DNA from: Sedimentisphaerales bacterium | GTDB taxonomy: Bacteria; Planctomycetota; Phycisphaerae; Sedimentisphaerales; Anaerobacaceae | Assembly: GCA_016932835.1 (NCBI GenBank) | Contig: JAFGCD010000088.1 | Location: 1-64,000 of the forward strand | Direction: 5' to 3' | DNA: 64,000 nt | Shown: one piece after another, positions 9,131-17,386 of the stretch | Layout: every line of letters begins with the position of its first letter | Position numbering within the stretch: position 1 is the first letter of the stretch | Notes under the pieces: generated by a model | Told to the model about the DNA's origin: nothing | Seen by the model: the letters and a program-made list of their open reading frames with translations, nothing else | Databases searched by the model: none | Made by a program: the position numbers and the translations under genes

Positions 9131-9873
9131 TAGAAGCAGTATCAGAGTTGGCGAGGACTGCGGGTTCGAGGATATTAGAGATATATGACAGTGGTGATTT
9201 CGAGACCAGTCTAAAGGCCGAGGATAAATCGCCCGTAACAAAAGCCGATTTAGAGGCGAATGAGACGATCATTGCGGGTCTTGCGGAGATATCCGAATAC
9301 CCGGTCGTGACGGAGGAGTCACAGGTTGAATACGGTGTGCGAAGAAAGTGGGAAAGGTTCTGGCTGGTCGATCCGCTGGACGGAACGAAAGACTTTCTCG
9401 CAAAGAACGATGAGTTCACGGTCAATATAGCTCTGGTAGAGAATTGTGAACCGGTATTAGGGCTTGTCTATGCGCCGGCCCTGGGGTTGATGTACCGGGC
9501 TCAAAAGGGTCGAGGCGCGTATAAAGGCTCCGAGCGGATATTCAATAAGTCCGAGAGAACGGAATTGATAGCAGCGGACAGCCGATTTCATTCGACGGAA
9601 GCGACGCTGGAGTTTCTGGCAAAACACGGGATCAATACCGTCAAGAAGTACGGCTCGGCTTTGAAACTCTGCAAGCTGGCCGAGGGCAAAATAGACGTGT
9701 ACCCGAGACTCAACGGCACGAAAGAATGGGATACGGCGGCGGCTCAGCTCATAGCCGAGGAGGGAGGATGCAAGGTTATCGATATTGTCACGCGGGAGAG
9801 CCTGGTCTATAACAAGGAAGATATCAGAAATAATTTCTTCATAGCATCGCGGAAGGATTTGGATTTTCTCTGA
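9127..9873 (+). CDS. cysQ: CysQ-like 3'(2'),5'-bisphosphate nucleotidase
   Basis: Li+-sensitive inositol-monophosphatase superfamily enzyme, about 248 residues. It carries the metal-binding motif VDPLDGTKDF, an upstream acidic residue pair in VTEES, and GTKEWDTAAAQLI, the second family signature. DGTKDFLAKNDEFTVNIAL is close to CysQ. The expected job is hydrolysis of PAP, the by-product of sulfotransferases, to AMP. This completes a cassette of APS synthesis, PAPS synthesis and PAP recycling, and strengthens the idea of sulfation. I chose the ATG at 9127, which overlaps the preceding stop as ATGA; an earlier in-frame ATG at 9076 lies inside the upstream gene and adds unrelated residues. Confidence 0.88.
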   Translation: MIEAVSELARTAGSRILEIYDSGDFETSLKAEDKSPVTKADLEANETIIAGLAEISEYPVVTEESQVEYGVRRKWERFWLVDPLDGTKDFLAKNDEFTVNIALVENCEPVLGLVYAPALGLMYRAQKGRGAYKGSERIFNKSERTELIAADSRFHSTEATLEFLAKHGINTVKKYGSALKLCKLAEGKIDVYPRLNGTKEWDTAAAQLIAEEGGCKVIDIVTRESLVYNKEDIRNNFFIASRKDLDFL

Positions 9874-9902
9874 TAAGTCCGCCTTCAGAGAGATTTAGGA
9901 CT

Positions 9903-11411
9903 ATGGCAAAGAAGTTTTTCGATTTTGGTGGTGAGTTGGGGCTTCCAAAGGTTGTCGAGATAGAGCCGACGGACGCGTGCAACCTGCAATGCCGGATGTG
10001 TCATGTGAGCTATCGAGCGAAAGGGGCGAGAACTCACATCAATCGCAAGCTGCTCGAGCAACTTCGGCCTCTCGAAGGCACGCTCATATCCTTAGGTTCC
10101 AGTTTCGAGCCGATGATGCATCCGGAGTTCTCTGAAATACTCTCGATGCTCAGGGATTTCGGCTTCAGGCTCGACATGGTGACCAACGGCACTCTGCTCA
10201 ACGACAAAATCGTCGGCCAAATGAGAGAATGCGATTTTGGCAGGCTCAGCTTCTCCTTCGACGGAATCAAGAAAGAGACTTATGAATATATCAGGCGCAA
10301 TTCAGACTATGATCGCACCATCGCGAATATCACGAATGCGCGCAAGGCTTTCACAAACAAAGACACGTTTTTCATGATCAACAACGTCATAATGCGATGT
10401 AATATCGACGAATTGATCGAAGGCATCGATTTCTGGGATGCCGAAAGTTTCGACAGAATGAACTGCATGTTCATGGTTCTTCGCGAGAAGAACGACTGGC
10501 TGTGGAATCAAAGCTTATATTCTATCCGTCCTTACGCTTACCGCAGGCTCGACGAAGCCGCCAGGCACGTAATAGAAAAAAAGAAAAGACTTATGATCGG
10601 CTGTGCTTACTATTCAAAGTCCGCGTTGAAGACGACATGCCCGGATAACCTGGCGGACGGCCTTGTATTCAGCGACAAAAAACTTTACGAGAGATTTCCG
10701 AGCATAGAGAAGGTCGCCCTGCAACAGGGTGCGTTTCCCGGCATGAAGTTCAAGGGATGCCGGACGGCGTTTGTGTTCGCGAAGATTTTTCCGAACGGTG
10801 ATGTCCAACTGTGTCACAAGGAAATCGTCGGAAACATCAATAAGCAGAACTTCGTGGAGATATGGTTTGGAGAAGCTGCATACAATTTTCGGCGGCGACT
10901 GATGGCGACGACGGACGCCTGCAGAAAGTGCACGTGCTGGCTGTTCTGCATAAACCAGCACAATATGGATACCGATGACATTCACAGCCATCTTGGGGGG
11001 ACATTCAGGTATCCATGCTTGGTAGAAGAAGGATACAGGGGGTTTAATATAGTATCGCTCAAAGGCAGATTCTATGGTCTGGCCCAGGGTGAAGGTAAAC
11101 TCGACCTCAATAAAGTCAACACGAATGACTATCGTTGTGTTGTCGCAGACAGTATCGGCGAAGTCAAGCAGCTTATAGACGAGTCTCTGGCGTCACCTGA
11201 GCGAGAAGATCGCAGGCTCATCGAGGAGGGATATGGGGATTTCAACATAATCCACCACAAAGACAGATTTTACGGTCTCGCTCAGGCCGAGGGGAGACTG
11301 GAGCTCAGCAAGGTCGGCACGGGGGGCTATCGCTGCGTTGTCGGCGAAACGCCTGAAGAGGTCAAGCGACTCATAGACAAACTGGGCATCCCGGCAGAAA
11401 CAAGACAATGA
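9903..11411 (+). CDS. SPASM radical SAM protein with two C-terminal YGLAQ modules
   Basis: 502 residues in three parts. Residues about 10-230 are a radical SAM barrel, with the [4Fe-4S]-SAM motif CNLQCRMC in VEIEPTDACNLQC and the helper SLGSSFEPMMHP. Residues about 280-365 look like a SPASM/twitch region, with Cys residues in KGCRTAF, VQLCHKE, ACRKCTCWLFC, able to hold auxiliary clusters. Residues 373-427 and 439-493 are two copies of the roughly 55-residue module described separately. The substrate is unknown; related proteins act on peptides, sugars or aminoglycosides. Starts 29 bases after cysQ and overlaps the next gene by ATGA. Surrounded by glycan genes, it is likely a sugar- or glycan-modifying oxidoreductase, by inference only. 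Confidence 0.85.
   Translation: MAKKFFDFGGELGLPKVVEIEPTDACNLQCRMCHVSYRAKGARTHINRKLLEQLRPLEGTLISLGSSFEPMMHPEFSEILSMLRDFGFRLDMVTNGTLLNDKIVGQMRECDFGRLSFSFDGIKKETYEYIRRNSDYDRTIANITNARKAFTNKDTFFMINNVIMRCNIDELIEGIDFWDAESFDRMNCMFMVLREKNDWLWNQSLYSIRPYAYRRLDEAARHVIEKKKRLMIGCAYYSKSALKTTCPDNLADGLVFSDKKLYERFPSIEKVALQQGAFPGMKFKGCRTAFVFAKIFPNGDVQLCHKEIVGNINKQNFVEIWFGEAAYNFRRRLMATTDACRKCTCWLFCINQHNMDTDDIHSHLGGTFRYPCLVEEGYRGFNIVSLKGRFYGLAQGEGKLDLNKVNTNDYRCVVADSIGEVKQLIDESLASPEREDRRLIEEGYGDFNIIHHKDRFYGLAQAEGRLELSKVGTGGYRCVVGETPEEVKRLIDKLGIPAETRQ
11019..11381 (+). repeat. Two copies of the YGLAQ module in the SPASM radical SAM protein
   Basis: Copy 1 spans 11019-11183 and copy 2 11217-11381, separated by an 11-residue acidic/basic linker. 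Both show LxEEGY, FNI, RFYGLAQ.EG, YRCVV and EVK.LID at matching positions. The first Cys of YRC is residue 40 of the module in both. The copies differ at many silent and surface positions, so this is not a recent DNA duplication. Confidence 0.9.
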
Positions 11412-12250
11412 AAACTCACGTGCTTGACAATGTTGACCCGGCTGACTGGGCGGAACACCGCTTCGGGCTTACGCCGGAGCGCTGGGCCGGTCTCAACGGC
11501 AAGAGTTATTGGATTACGGGAGCCGGCACCGGATACGGACGGTGTATTGCCTGCGGACTGGCTGCGGCCGGCGCCAGGGTATTCCTCACGGGCAGACGGA
11601 GAGATAAACTGCAGGAGAGTATTGAAGAAGCCGCGTCCCTGGGCATACCCACGGCCAACTGTCACATAGTGGAAGCCGACCTGACCAGGCAGGACGAGAT
11701 TGCCAGGGCCTGCGATAAAGTCAGGGGGCTGTGCGGAAGTCTGAATGGCTTGGTCAATAATGCCGCCATACCTACTGAGCCTGGCAGCAGCACACCGCTT
11801 CAAAGCGGTTCTCCGGAGTACTGGAGCAAGATGATGGCAACAAATGTCACCGCAGCGTGGCTGCTGACCAAAGGGATTTTTCCGCACATGCTTGCGAGCG
11901 GCGGGGCAAGAGTTCTGCTCATCAGCTCGGACGCCGGCTGGGCCAACGATACGCCTGGTAATGGTATGTATAAAGTCTCGAAGGCGGCTCTCAACAGTCT
12001 TGGACGTGCCGCGGCCTGCGAATATGCCCACGCCTTTCCCGACAAAGATATCCAGATCAATGTTCTGGTCGCCGGTGAGGCGAGAACGGAAATGAACAAA
12101 GGATCTGAAAGAAGTCCCTATTCGATAGTCAGCATGGTACTGATGCTATTATCGCATCCTGGGGGAGGACCTAACGGCAGGTACTTCCGCAGGAACGGCA
12201 GCCATATAGGTTTCGCAAACGCAATTCCATATGACAGGCCGCTTGTTTAG
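11408..12250 (+). CDS. Short-chain dehydrogenase/reductase
   Basis: 280-residue classical SDR. The cofactor glycine motif ITGAGTGYGR is near residues 35-45, after an N-terminal extension of about 30 residues; NNAAI is the expected NNAG variant; the catalytic Ser lies in LLISSDAGW and the YxxxK motif is YKVSK near 180. It should oxidise or reduce an alcohol/ketone using NAD(P)(H). Overlaps the upstream radical SAM gene by ATGA and lies 29 bases before the B12 radical SAM gene, so the three are likely a functional set. The N-terminal extension (VDPADWAEHRFGL) is unusual for a bacterial SDR and may contact a partner. Substrate unknown; a sugar or sugar nucleotide is inferred from context. Confidence 0.88.
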   Translation: MKTHVLDNVDPADWAEHRFGLTPERWAGLNGKSYWITGAGTGYGRCIACGLAAAGARVFLTGRRRDKLQESIEEAASLGIPTANCHIVEADLTRQDEIARACDKVRGLCGSLNGLVNNAAIPTEPGSSTPLQSGSPEYWSKMMATNVTAAWLLTKGIFPHMLASGGARVLLISSDAGWANDTPGNGMYKVSKAALNSLGRAAACEYAHAFPDKDIQINVLVAGEARTEMNKGSERSPYSIVSMVLMLLSHPGGGPNGRYFRRNGSHIGFANAIPYDRPLV

Positions 12251-12279
12251 AGGATTGACTTGCAAGGAGATGTCTCACG

Positions 12280-14232
12280 ATGGAAAGCATCTATCCGATT
12301 GAAATACCCGACATTGAGCTCCGTCCGAACCAGGACCTTATACTGCTGGATCTGCCTGCACGGATATCCGCAATGATGCCCAATGGCCTGGGCTATGTGC
12401 ATAATATCCTGAAGAAGACAGGGATTCGCTTTCAAACGGTTGACCTGGATGTAATTTTCTATCATCTCTACCATTCGAGAAGAATCCTCAACAAACCGGA
12501 CAAAGTGCTTACGCCTGACGGATATGTGATGAGAGAAGACCCGTGGGAGGCCATAGGCATAGAGGAGGAATGGCGAAGACCTGAAGTGATGGAGTACTTT
12601 CGCCAAGAGATCGACGCAACCGTTGCCGGCCTGGTTCAAGCCCGACCTAAGATTTTAGGCATCTCACTGCACAGCACGAATCTGCTAATCGCCAAACACA
12701 TCGTCGAAGCCGTCCGTGCCCGTTACCCGGAGGTTATTGTTCTGGTCGGCGGTTATGATTGCGTAGATCACATTCGCGGCCCGCAGCGATTCAGCGGGTA
12801 TGACTATATGGTGATTCGTGAGGCCGAAATCACATTGCCGGGTCTTGTGCGGGCTTTGGCAGCCGGGGAGAAACCAAAGGATCTGCCCGGCGTCATTTCA
12901 CGCTATGATTCACCGGGACGAATCTGGGAGCCCGGGCCGGTGCCGGAGGACCTGGACTCCATCGACTTTCCGCAATATGACTGGGCCGGACTCGACCTTT
13001 ACAGGCGATGGAACGGGCAGCGCCTGACACCTATCCTTGCAAGCCGCGGATGCAGTTGGTCGCGATGCCGCTTCTGCTGTGAATGGTGTATGTACCGCAA
13101 GCGGTCGGCGGAGAAGGTTGTCGATGAATTGCAGTGGCTCGTCGAGCAAGGCAGCGATGTATTCCAATTCAACGACAGCGATGTGAACGGCGATCCGGAT
13201 TATCTCATTGAAATCTGTAAGGACATTATCAGACGCGGGCTGAAAGTCAAACTTACCGGCCAGTTGCGCATCAACAAGCGCGGTACACGGGAATTCTATG
13301 ATTGTCTCAAGAAGGCCGGGTTCAGCAGACTGCGTTTTGGAGTGGACGGATGGACGGACCATACGCTTCGGCTAGAGAGGAAAGGGTACACGACAGACAT
13401 AGTCAATCAGAATCTTCGCAGTTGTCGCGAAGCCGGAATATATATTGCCGTCAATTCAGTTGTCGGTATTCCGGGAGAAACCGATGAAGATATAGAAGAG
13501 ACTATCGCAAATATCCTCAAGAACAAGGACTATATCGGGCTCGTGGAAAGCGTTCGCACCCTAATGCTTGTGGCAGGCAGTGAGTACTACCAGAATCCGG
13601 AAAAATACAACATCCGTTTTCGCGGCGACAAAGAAAACCTCTACGCCGAGAATCCCATCCACATCCCCGATCACCTATGGTACAGCGTTGACCCGTATAT
13701 CGATGAGGAAGTCAAATCACAACGGTGGCAGAGAGTATGTTCGGCGGTGAGCGCCGGCGGTGTGACGGTCGGCCCCTATATCAAGTGGCGGGCTAAGGAT
13801 ACAGGCGGCAACGCCGCTGATCTCATAATCAAGAGAACGGGCAGCCCCTTGCTGGTAGAAGAGGGCTACAGGCAGTTCAATATAATCTCGTGCAACGGCA
13901 AGCTGTATGGGCTGGCGCAGAGCGAGGGGAGATTAAACCTCGATAAAGTCGATACGGACGGATATCGATGCGTTGTGGCCGAATCTGTCGAGGAAGTCAA
14001 GCGGCTTATCGACAGGCAAACTCCTGCAGACGAGAAACGCACGCTCATCGAGGAAGGATACAGGGGACACAATATCATAAGCGTCGGCGCCAAGCTGTAC
14101 GGCCTGGCTCAAAGCGAAGGAAAGCTGGATTTGGGCAGAGTGAACATGGAAGGATACCGCTGTGTAGCGGGAAATTCGGTGAACGAGGTCAAACGCTCCA
14201 TAGACCGCTGTGTCGCCGAGAAAAGTAAATAA
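12280..14232 (+). CDS. B12-binding radical SAM protein with two C-terminal YGLAQ modules
   Basis: 650 residues. An N-terminal cobalamin-binding-type domain (about 20-220: ILGISLHSTN, VLVGGYDC) precedes a radical SAM barrel (about 245-450) whose cluster motif RGCSWSRCRFC has four rather than three residues between the first two Cys. A second Cys pair follows at once (CEWC). GQLRINK and VVGIPGETDED are typical of the family. Residues 525-579 and 589-643 are two YGLAQ modules. Family members methylate or rearrange unactivated carbon; the product here is unknown. A ribosome-binding site AAGGAG lies 10 bases before the ATG. Sits between an SDR and a membrane glycosyltransferase-like gene. Confidence 0.88.
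   Translation: MESIYPIEIPDIELRPNQDLILLDLPARISAMMPNGLGYVHNILKKTGIRFQTVDLDVIFYHLYHSRRILNKPDKVLTPDGYVMREDPWEAIGIEEEWRRPEVMEYFRQEIDATVAGLVQARPKILGISLHSTNLLIAKHIVEAVRARYPEVIVLVGGYDCVDHIRGPQRFSGYDYMVIREAEITLPGLVRALAAGEKPKDLPGVISRYDSPGRIWEPGPVPEDLDSIDFPQYDWAGLDLYRRWNGQRLTPILASRGCSWSRCRFCCEWCMYRKRSAEKVVDELQWLVEQGSDVFQFNDSDVNGDPDYLIEICKDIIRRGLKVKLTGQLRINKRGTREFYDCLKKAGFSRLRFGVDGWTDHTLRLERKGYTTDIVNQNLRSCREAGIYIAVNSVVGIPGETDEDIEETIANILKNKDYIGLVESVRTLMLVAGSEYYQNPEKYNIRFRGDKENLYAENPIHIPDHLWYSVDPYIDEEVKSQRWQRVCSAVSAGGVTVGPYIKWRAKDTGGNAADLIIKRTGSPLLVEEGYRQFNIISCNGKLYGLAQSEGRLNLDKVDTDGYRCVVAESVEEVKRLIDRQTPADEKRTLIEEGYRGHNIISVGAKLYGLAQSEGKLDLGRVNMEGYRCVAGNSVNEVKRSIDRCVAEKSK
13852..14208 (+). repeat. Two copies of the YGLAQ module in the B12 radical SAM protein
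   Basis: Copy 1 is 13852-14016 and copy 2 14044-14208, with a 9-residue linker. Both have LxEEGYR, NIIS, KLYGLAQSEG, GYRCV and EVKR.IDR. These two resemble the copies in the SPASM protein more than those in the transferase and in the stand-alone array, which carry one extra residue before the Cys. Confidence 0.9.
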
Positions 14233-14330
14233 CATCTTTGACGGCGTTTTTGAGTCGAGCAGAGGCTTGAAACGTCACAATAATCCAAAGAGAAAGTATG
14301 AACCTTAAGACTCCACAACAGGGACCTGCT

Positions 14331-16406
14331 ATGAAAACCAAGTTGCTGTTAGTATTTCTGGCGCTGTTTGTCTGCCTCCCCGCTATCTTCCTGGAATACG
14401 GCATGCACGATGACTATCGATATTTAGGGGCCGGCATCAGCAAGAAAGACATCTGGCGGCTGCACCCTGACATGCAGCCCGGAGTGGTGATGGGCAGGCC
14501 GGTGGCGATGTTTTTTATTGGTATCCAGAGCCTGGTTACTAATGAAATTCGAGATTTCACCTGGCAGCGGCTCGTCTTTTTCGGGTCAACTTTGCTTTGC
14601 GCATTATGCGTTTACTATTACTTGACCAGGCGATTACTGCTGGATTCTGTTTTTGCTGCGTGCCTGGCCTTCTGTATATTCGCCCTGCCGCAAAGCCAGT
14701 TGTTTATTATCTGGTCGGTATGGTCGGTATTCGCCGGCCCGGCGCTGTTGTTGACTATTTTTTCTTATCTCGTATTCGATTATGCGTGGAACAAGTTTTT
14801 CCTTACGCGCCGATGGAAACCCTACGCCATTTATCTGTTTGCCTCCTTCTGTCTTTTCCTCGTTTCACTTTATAATTACCCCGTCATGTCGCTTTTCTTC
14901 GTGGTGTTCACCTGTGCCAATATTCTGTTCTCAGGATTAAGCCAATGGCCCAGAACAAGGGTTCGTGTGATTCACGAAGTATTATTCTGCTGTCTCGGTA
15001 TGGGCGTTTATCTGCTTTCCTACAAGATTATTTACCTGCCGTTAGTCTTGTCGGCCTGGCCTGATCTCCAGACACATTCATCCGCCCTGGGTTATCATAA
15101 GGTTTCGCTGTCACCGGACATAGCTCTGACGGCGAAGCAGTTCTATATCGGTTCGATTCTTTCGCTGGGCGGCGTGTTCCATCCGCTTTTTGGCAGCATA
15201 TCTGCGTTGTGTATGCTGCTGTATCTGTCCGCAGGAAGCGTAGTCGTTTTTGTCGGCAGTCTATTCTGCAAATTCCACTCAAAAACGACCGAAAACATAA
15301 CACTGTTAAACAGACTCAATCGGACTTGGCAAATGCTTCTTGCTGTTGTCATCATTATTCCGCTTTCGATTGCCCCCGTTCTCGCATCAGGCGTATCACT
15401 GAGTTATCGGGTGGTTTTTCCGTATTCAGCTATGATTGTTCTGCTGATGTTCTGGGTATTGCGGGGTCTCTGCAATCTGATGAGTATCAAGAGAGTCAAG
15501 GCGGCTGCCAATTGGGCCGCATTGTTCGCGGTTCTTGTCTTTGGCATTTTAGCGCATTTGTGTATGTCAAATACGGCACTGAGCGCCAACCGGGAATTAA
15601 CGTTCGTGCGTCAAAAATTGGCGTCTGTTGATTTTTCGACAGTTAACATGCTCTTGTGCGAAAAACCATTTGACCGGCCTGCCGCACAGTTCAAAGGCAC
15701 CCTAATTCGAGAAATACCGGGGTATCCCGTTTTTGGCCAATTGCGCCAGAGGTACGAGTACGATCATATGGCAACAAACCGCCGTTTCGTCTCGGAGCTT
15801 TTTCAGGCCGTACTGGCTGAGATGGATATACAACGTTCAATTCCCATAAATCCATACGAGCAGAACTTGTACCACTCGTCAGGGAAGACATACGGCGCTT
15901 ATGTTGTCAATATGAATGAGATTGTGACTCCGATTCCTGGATGTGATTCGTCAGGCCAGATCTCCGACAGGCCTATGGAAAACATCGGGGCTTCACAGTT
16001 TGTTCTTTTTGAACTGTCTGCTCAGGCTGACGGCTGGAATATTCTGGACTTCTATCCTAACTTCTGGGAAGAGACGTGCGAGTATCCGCATTGGGTGAGT
16101 CTCGAACTCAATGAGCCGCGCATTTGTACCGAGTATGCCCTGCAAACCGGTCCATACGGCCGGGACGATACGGGCAGGATGCCCCAGGAGTGGCTTTTGC
16201 AGGGCTCTGACGACGGAGAGAAATGGGTCGATTTGGATCAGAGAGCCGATCAGACAGACTGGAAGAACAACGAAAGACGGCCTTACAAAACAGCGCCCCC
16301 CGCAGCGTTTAAGCACTATCGCTTCTACTGCACAAAGGGCAATAATCCGGGAATATTCAGATTGAACAAGCTTGAGTTGAAGCTGTCGGAAAGGATGCCG
16401 GAATGA
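14331..16406 (+). CDS. Polytopic membrane protein with C-terminal F5/8-type (discoidin) domain
   Basis: About 691 residues. The first 450 or so form roughly ten to twelve hydrophobic helices, with an acidic pair in GMHDDYRYLG right after the first helix, the position where GT-C glycosyltransferases hold their catalytic acid. The last 150 residues (from about 530) are soluble and look like a discoidin/F5-8C carbohydrate-binding fold: YPHWVSLEL, YALQTG, RMPQEW, NERRPY and NPGIFRL. The same landmarks occur in the lipoprotein at 27397-29244. The ATG at 14331 has AGGGA six bases upstream and begins a good signal-anchor (KTKLLLVFLALFV); an in-frame ATG at 14298 is possible. Likely a membrane glycosyltransferase acting at the outer face, but no transferase family is certain. 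Stop overlaps the next gene by ATGA. Confidence 0.7.
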   Translation: MKTKLLLVFLALFVCLPAIFLEYGMHDDYRYLGAGISKKDIWRLHPDMQPGVVMGRPVAMFFIGIQSLVTNEIRDFTWQRLVFFGSTLLCALCVYYYLTRRLLLDSVFAACLAFCIFALPQSQLFIIWSVWSVFAGPALLLTIFSYLVFDYAWNKFFLTRRWKPYAIYLFASFCLFLVSLYNYPVMSLFFVVFTCANILFSGLSQWPRTRVRVIHEVLFCCLGMGVYLLSYKIIYLPLVLSAWPDLQTHSSALGYHKVSLSPDIALTAKQFYIGSILSLGGVFHPLFGSISALCMLLYLSAGSVVVFVGSLFCKFHSKTTENITLLNRLNRTWQMLLAVVIIIPLSIAPVLASGVSLSYRVVFPYSAMIVLLMFWVLRGLCNLMSIKRVKAAANWAALFAVLVFGILAHLCMSNTALSANRELTFVRQKLASVDFSTVNMLLCEKPFDRPAAQFKGTLIREIPGYPVFGQLRQRYEYDHMATNRRFVSELFQAVLAEMDIQRSIPINPYEQNLYHSSGKTYGAYVVNMNEIVTPIPGCDSSGQISDRPMENIGASQFVLFELSAQADGWNILDFYPNFWEETCEYPHWVSLELNEPRICTEYALQTGPYGRDDTGRMPQEWLLQGSDDGEKWVDLDQRADQTDWKNNERRPYKTAPPAAFKHYRFYCTKGNNPGIFRLNKLELKLSERMPE

Positions 16407-17347
16407 CGAATGTCTTTGTTTCAGGGGGAGCCGGATTCATAGGAAGCCATCTTGTGAGGCGACTGCTGTCGAGCCCTTCAACGGAAAGGGTGACAGTCTA
16501 TGACAACTTCTCCTCCGGGAAGGAATGGCACCTTGCAGAGATCGAGAACGACCGGCGTCTATTTGTCGTTGAGGGGGACATCAAGGAACTGAAGACAGTC
16601 ACATCGGCTATGGAGGGCATCGATTGCGTATTCCATCTGGCTTCCAATCCGGATATCGCCAAGGCTATCAAGTTTCCAGATGTGGACTTTTGGGAAGGAA
16701 CCTACCTGACACAGAATATCCTTGAAGCAATGCGAATCAACGGCGTGAAGAAGATGTTCTACACTTCCGGCAGCGGGGTGTACGGCGAGCGCGGCCTTGA
16801 TAAATGCACGGAAAACGACGGGCCTCTGACGCCGATATCCACTTATGCGGCCAGCAAGATTTCCGGAGAAGCGATGATATGTTCGTATTGTCACATGTTC
16901 GATATTCAGGGCTTTGCTTTCAGATTCGCCAACGTGATAGGCCCGCGACAGACACACGGCGTAGCATATGATTTCATCAATAAACTTCGAGAAAACCCGC
17001 ATAACCTGAAGATTCTGGGTGACGGGAGCCAGAGCAAATCATATATACACGTGGAGGATGTTCTGGATGCCGTTTTGCTCGTCGGCGACAAATCGCCCCG
17101 GCAGTATGACTGCTTCAACGTTGCCACAGAAGATTATATCACAGTCAGGCAGATTGCGGATATCGTGACAGAGCGAATGGGATTGAACAGCGTGAAATAC
17201 CAGTTCAGCGGCGGCGACCGCGGCTGGAAAGGAGATGTCCCCATCGTGCGCTTTGATCTGAAAAAGATTCACGAGCTGGGATGGACACCCAAAAGGACCT
17301 CACTGGAAGCCATGCGAGATTCCGTAAACGCCATGCTTGCGCAATAA
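16403..17347 (+). CDS. NAD-dependent sugar-nucleotide epimerase/dehydratase (GalE-like)
   Basis: 314-residue extended SDR. The Rossmann motif SGGAGFIGSH is near the N-terminus, DNFSSG follows the second strand (typical of UDP-hexose 4-epimerases), GDI and LASNP occupy the expected cofactor positions, the catalytic Ser/Thr lies in TSGSGVYG and the YxxxK motif is YAASK near 150. RFANVIGPRQ and IHVEDV are family markers. The reaction is probably C4 epimerisation, or 4-keto formation, on a nucleotide sugar; the nucleotide (UDP, GDP or CDP) cannot be told from sequence. Overlaps the membrane protein gene by four bases. Confidence 0.9.
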   Translation: MTNVFVSGGAGFIGSHLVRRLLSSPSTERVTVYDNFSSGKEWHLAEIENDRRLFVVEGDIKELKTVTSAMEGIDCVFHLASNPDIAKAIKFPDVDFWEGTYLTQNILEAMRINGVKKMFYTSGSGVYGERGLDKCTENDGPLTPISTYAASKISGEAMICSYCHMFDIQGFAFRFANVIGPRQTHGVAYDFINKLRENPHNLKILGDGSQSKSYIHVEDVLDAVLLVGDKSPRQYDCFNVATEDYITVRQIADIVTERMGLNSVKYQFSGGDRGWKGDVPIVRFDLKKIHELGWTPKRTSLEAMRDSVNAMLAQ

Positions 17348-17386
17348 CGAACAGTCTTCGATTATTTCTGCAGGATACTTTGTACC

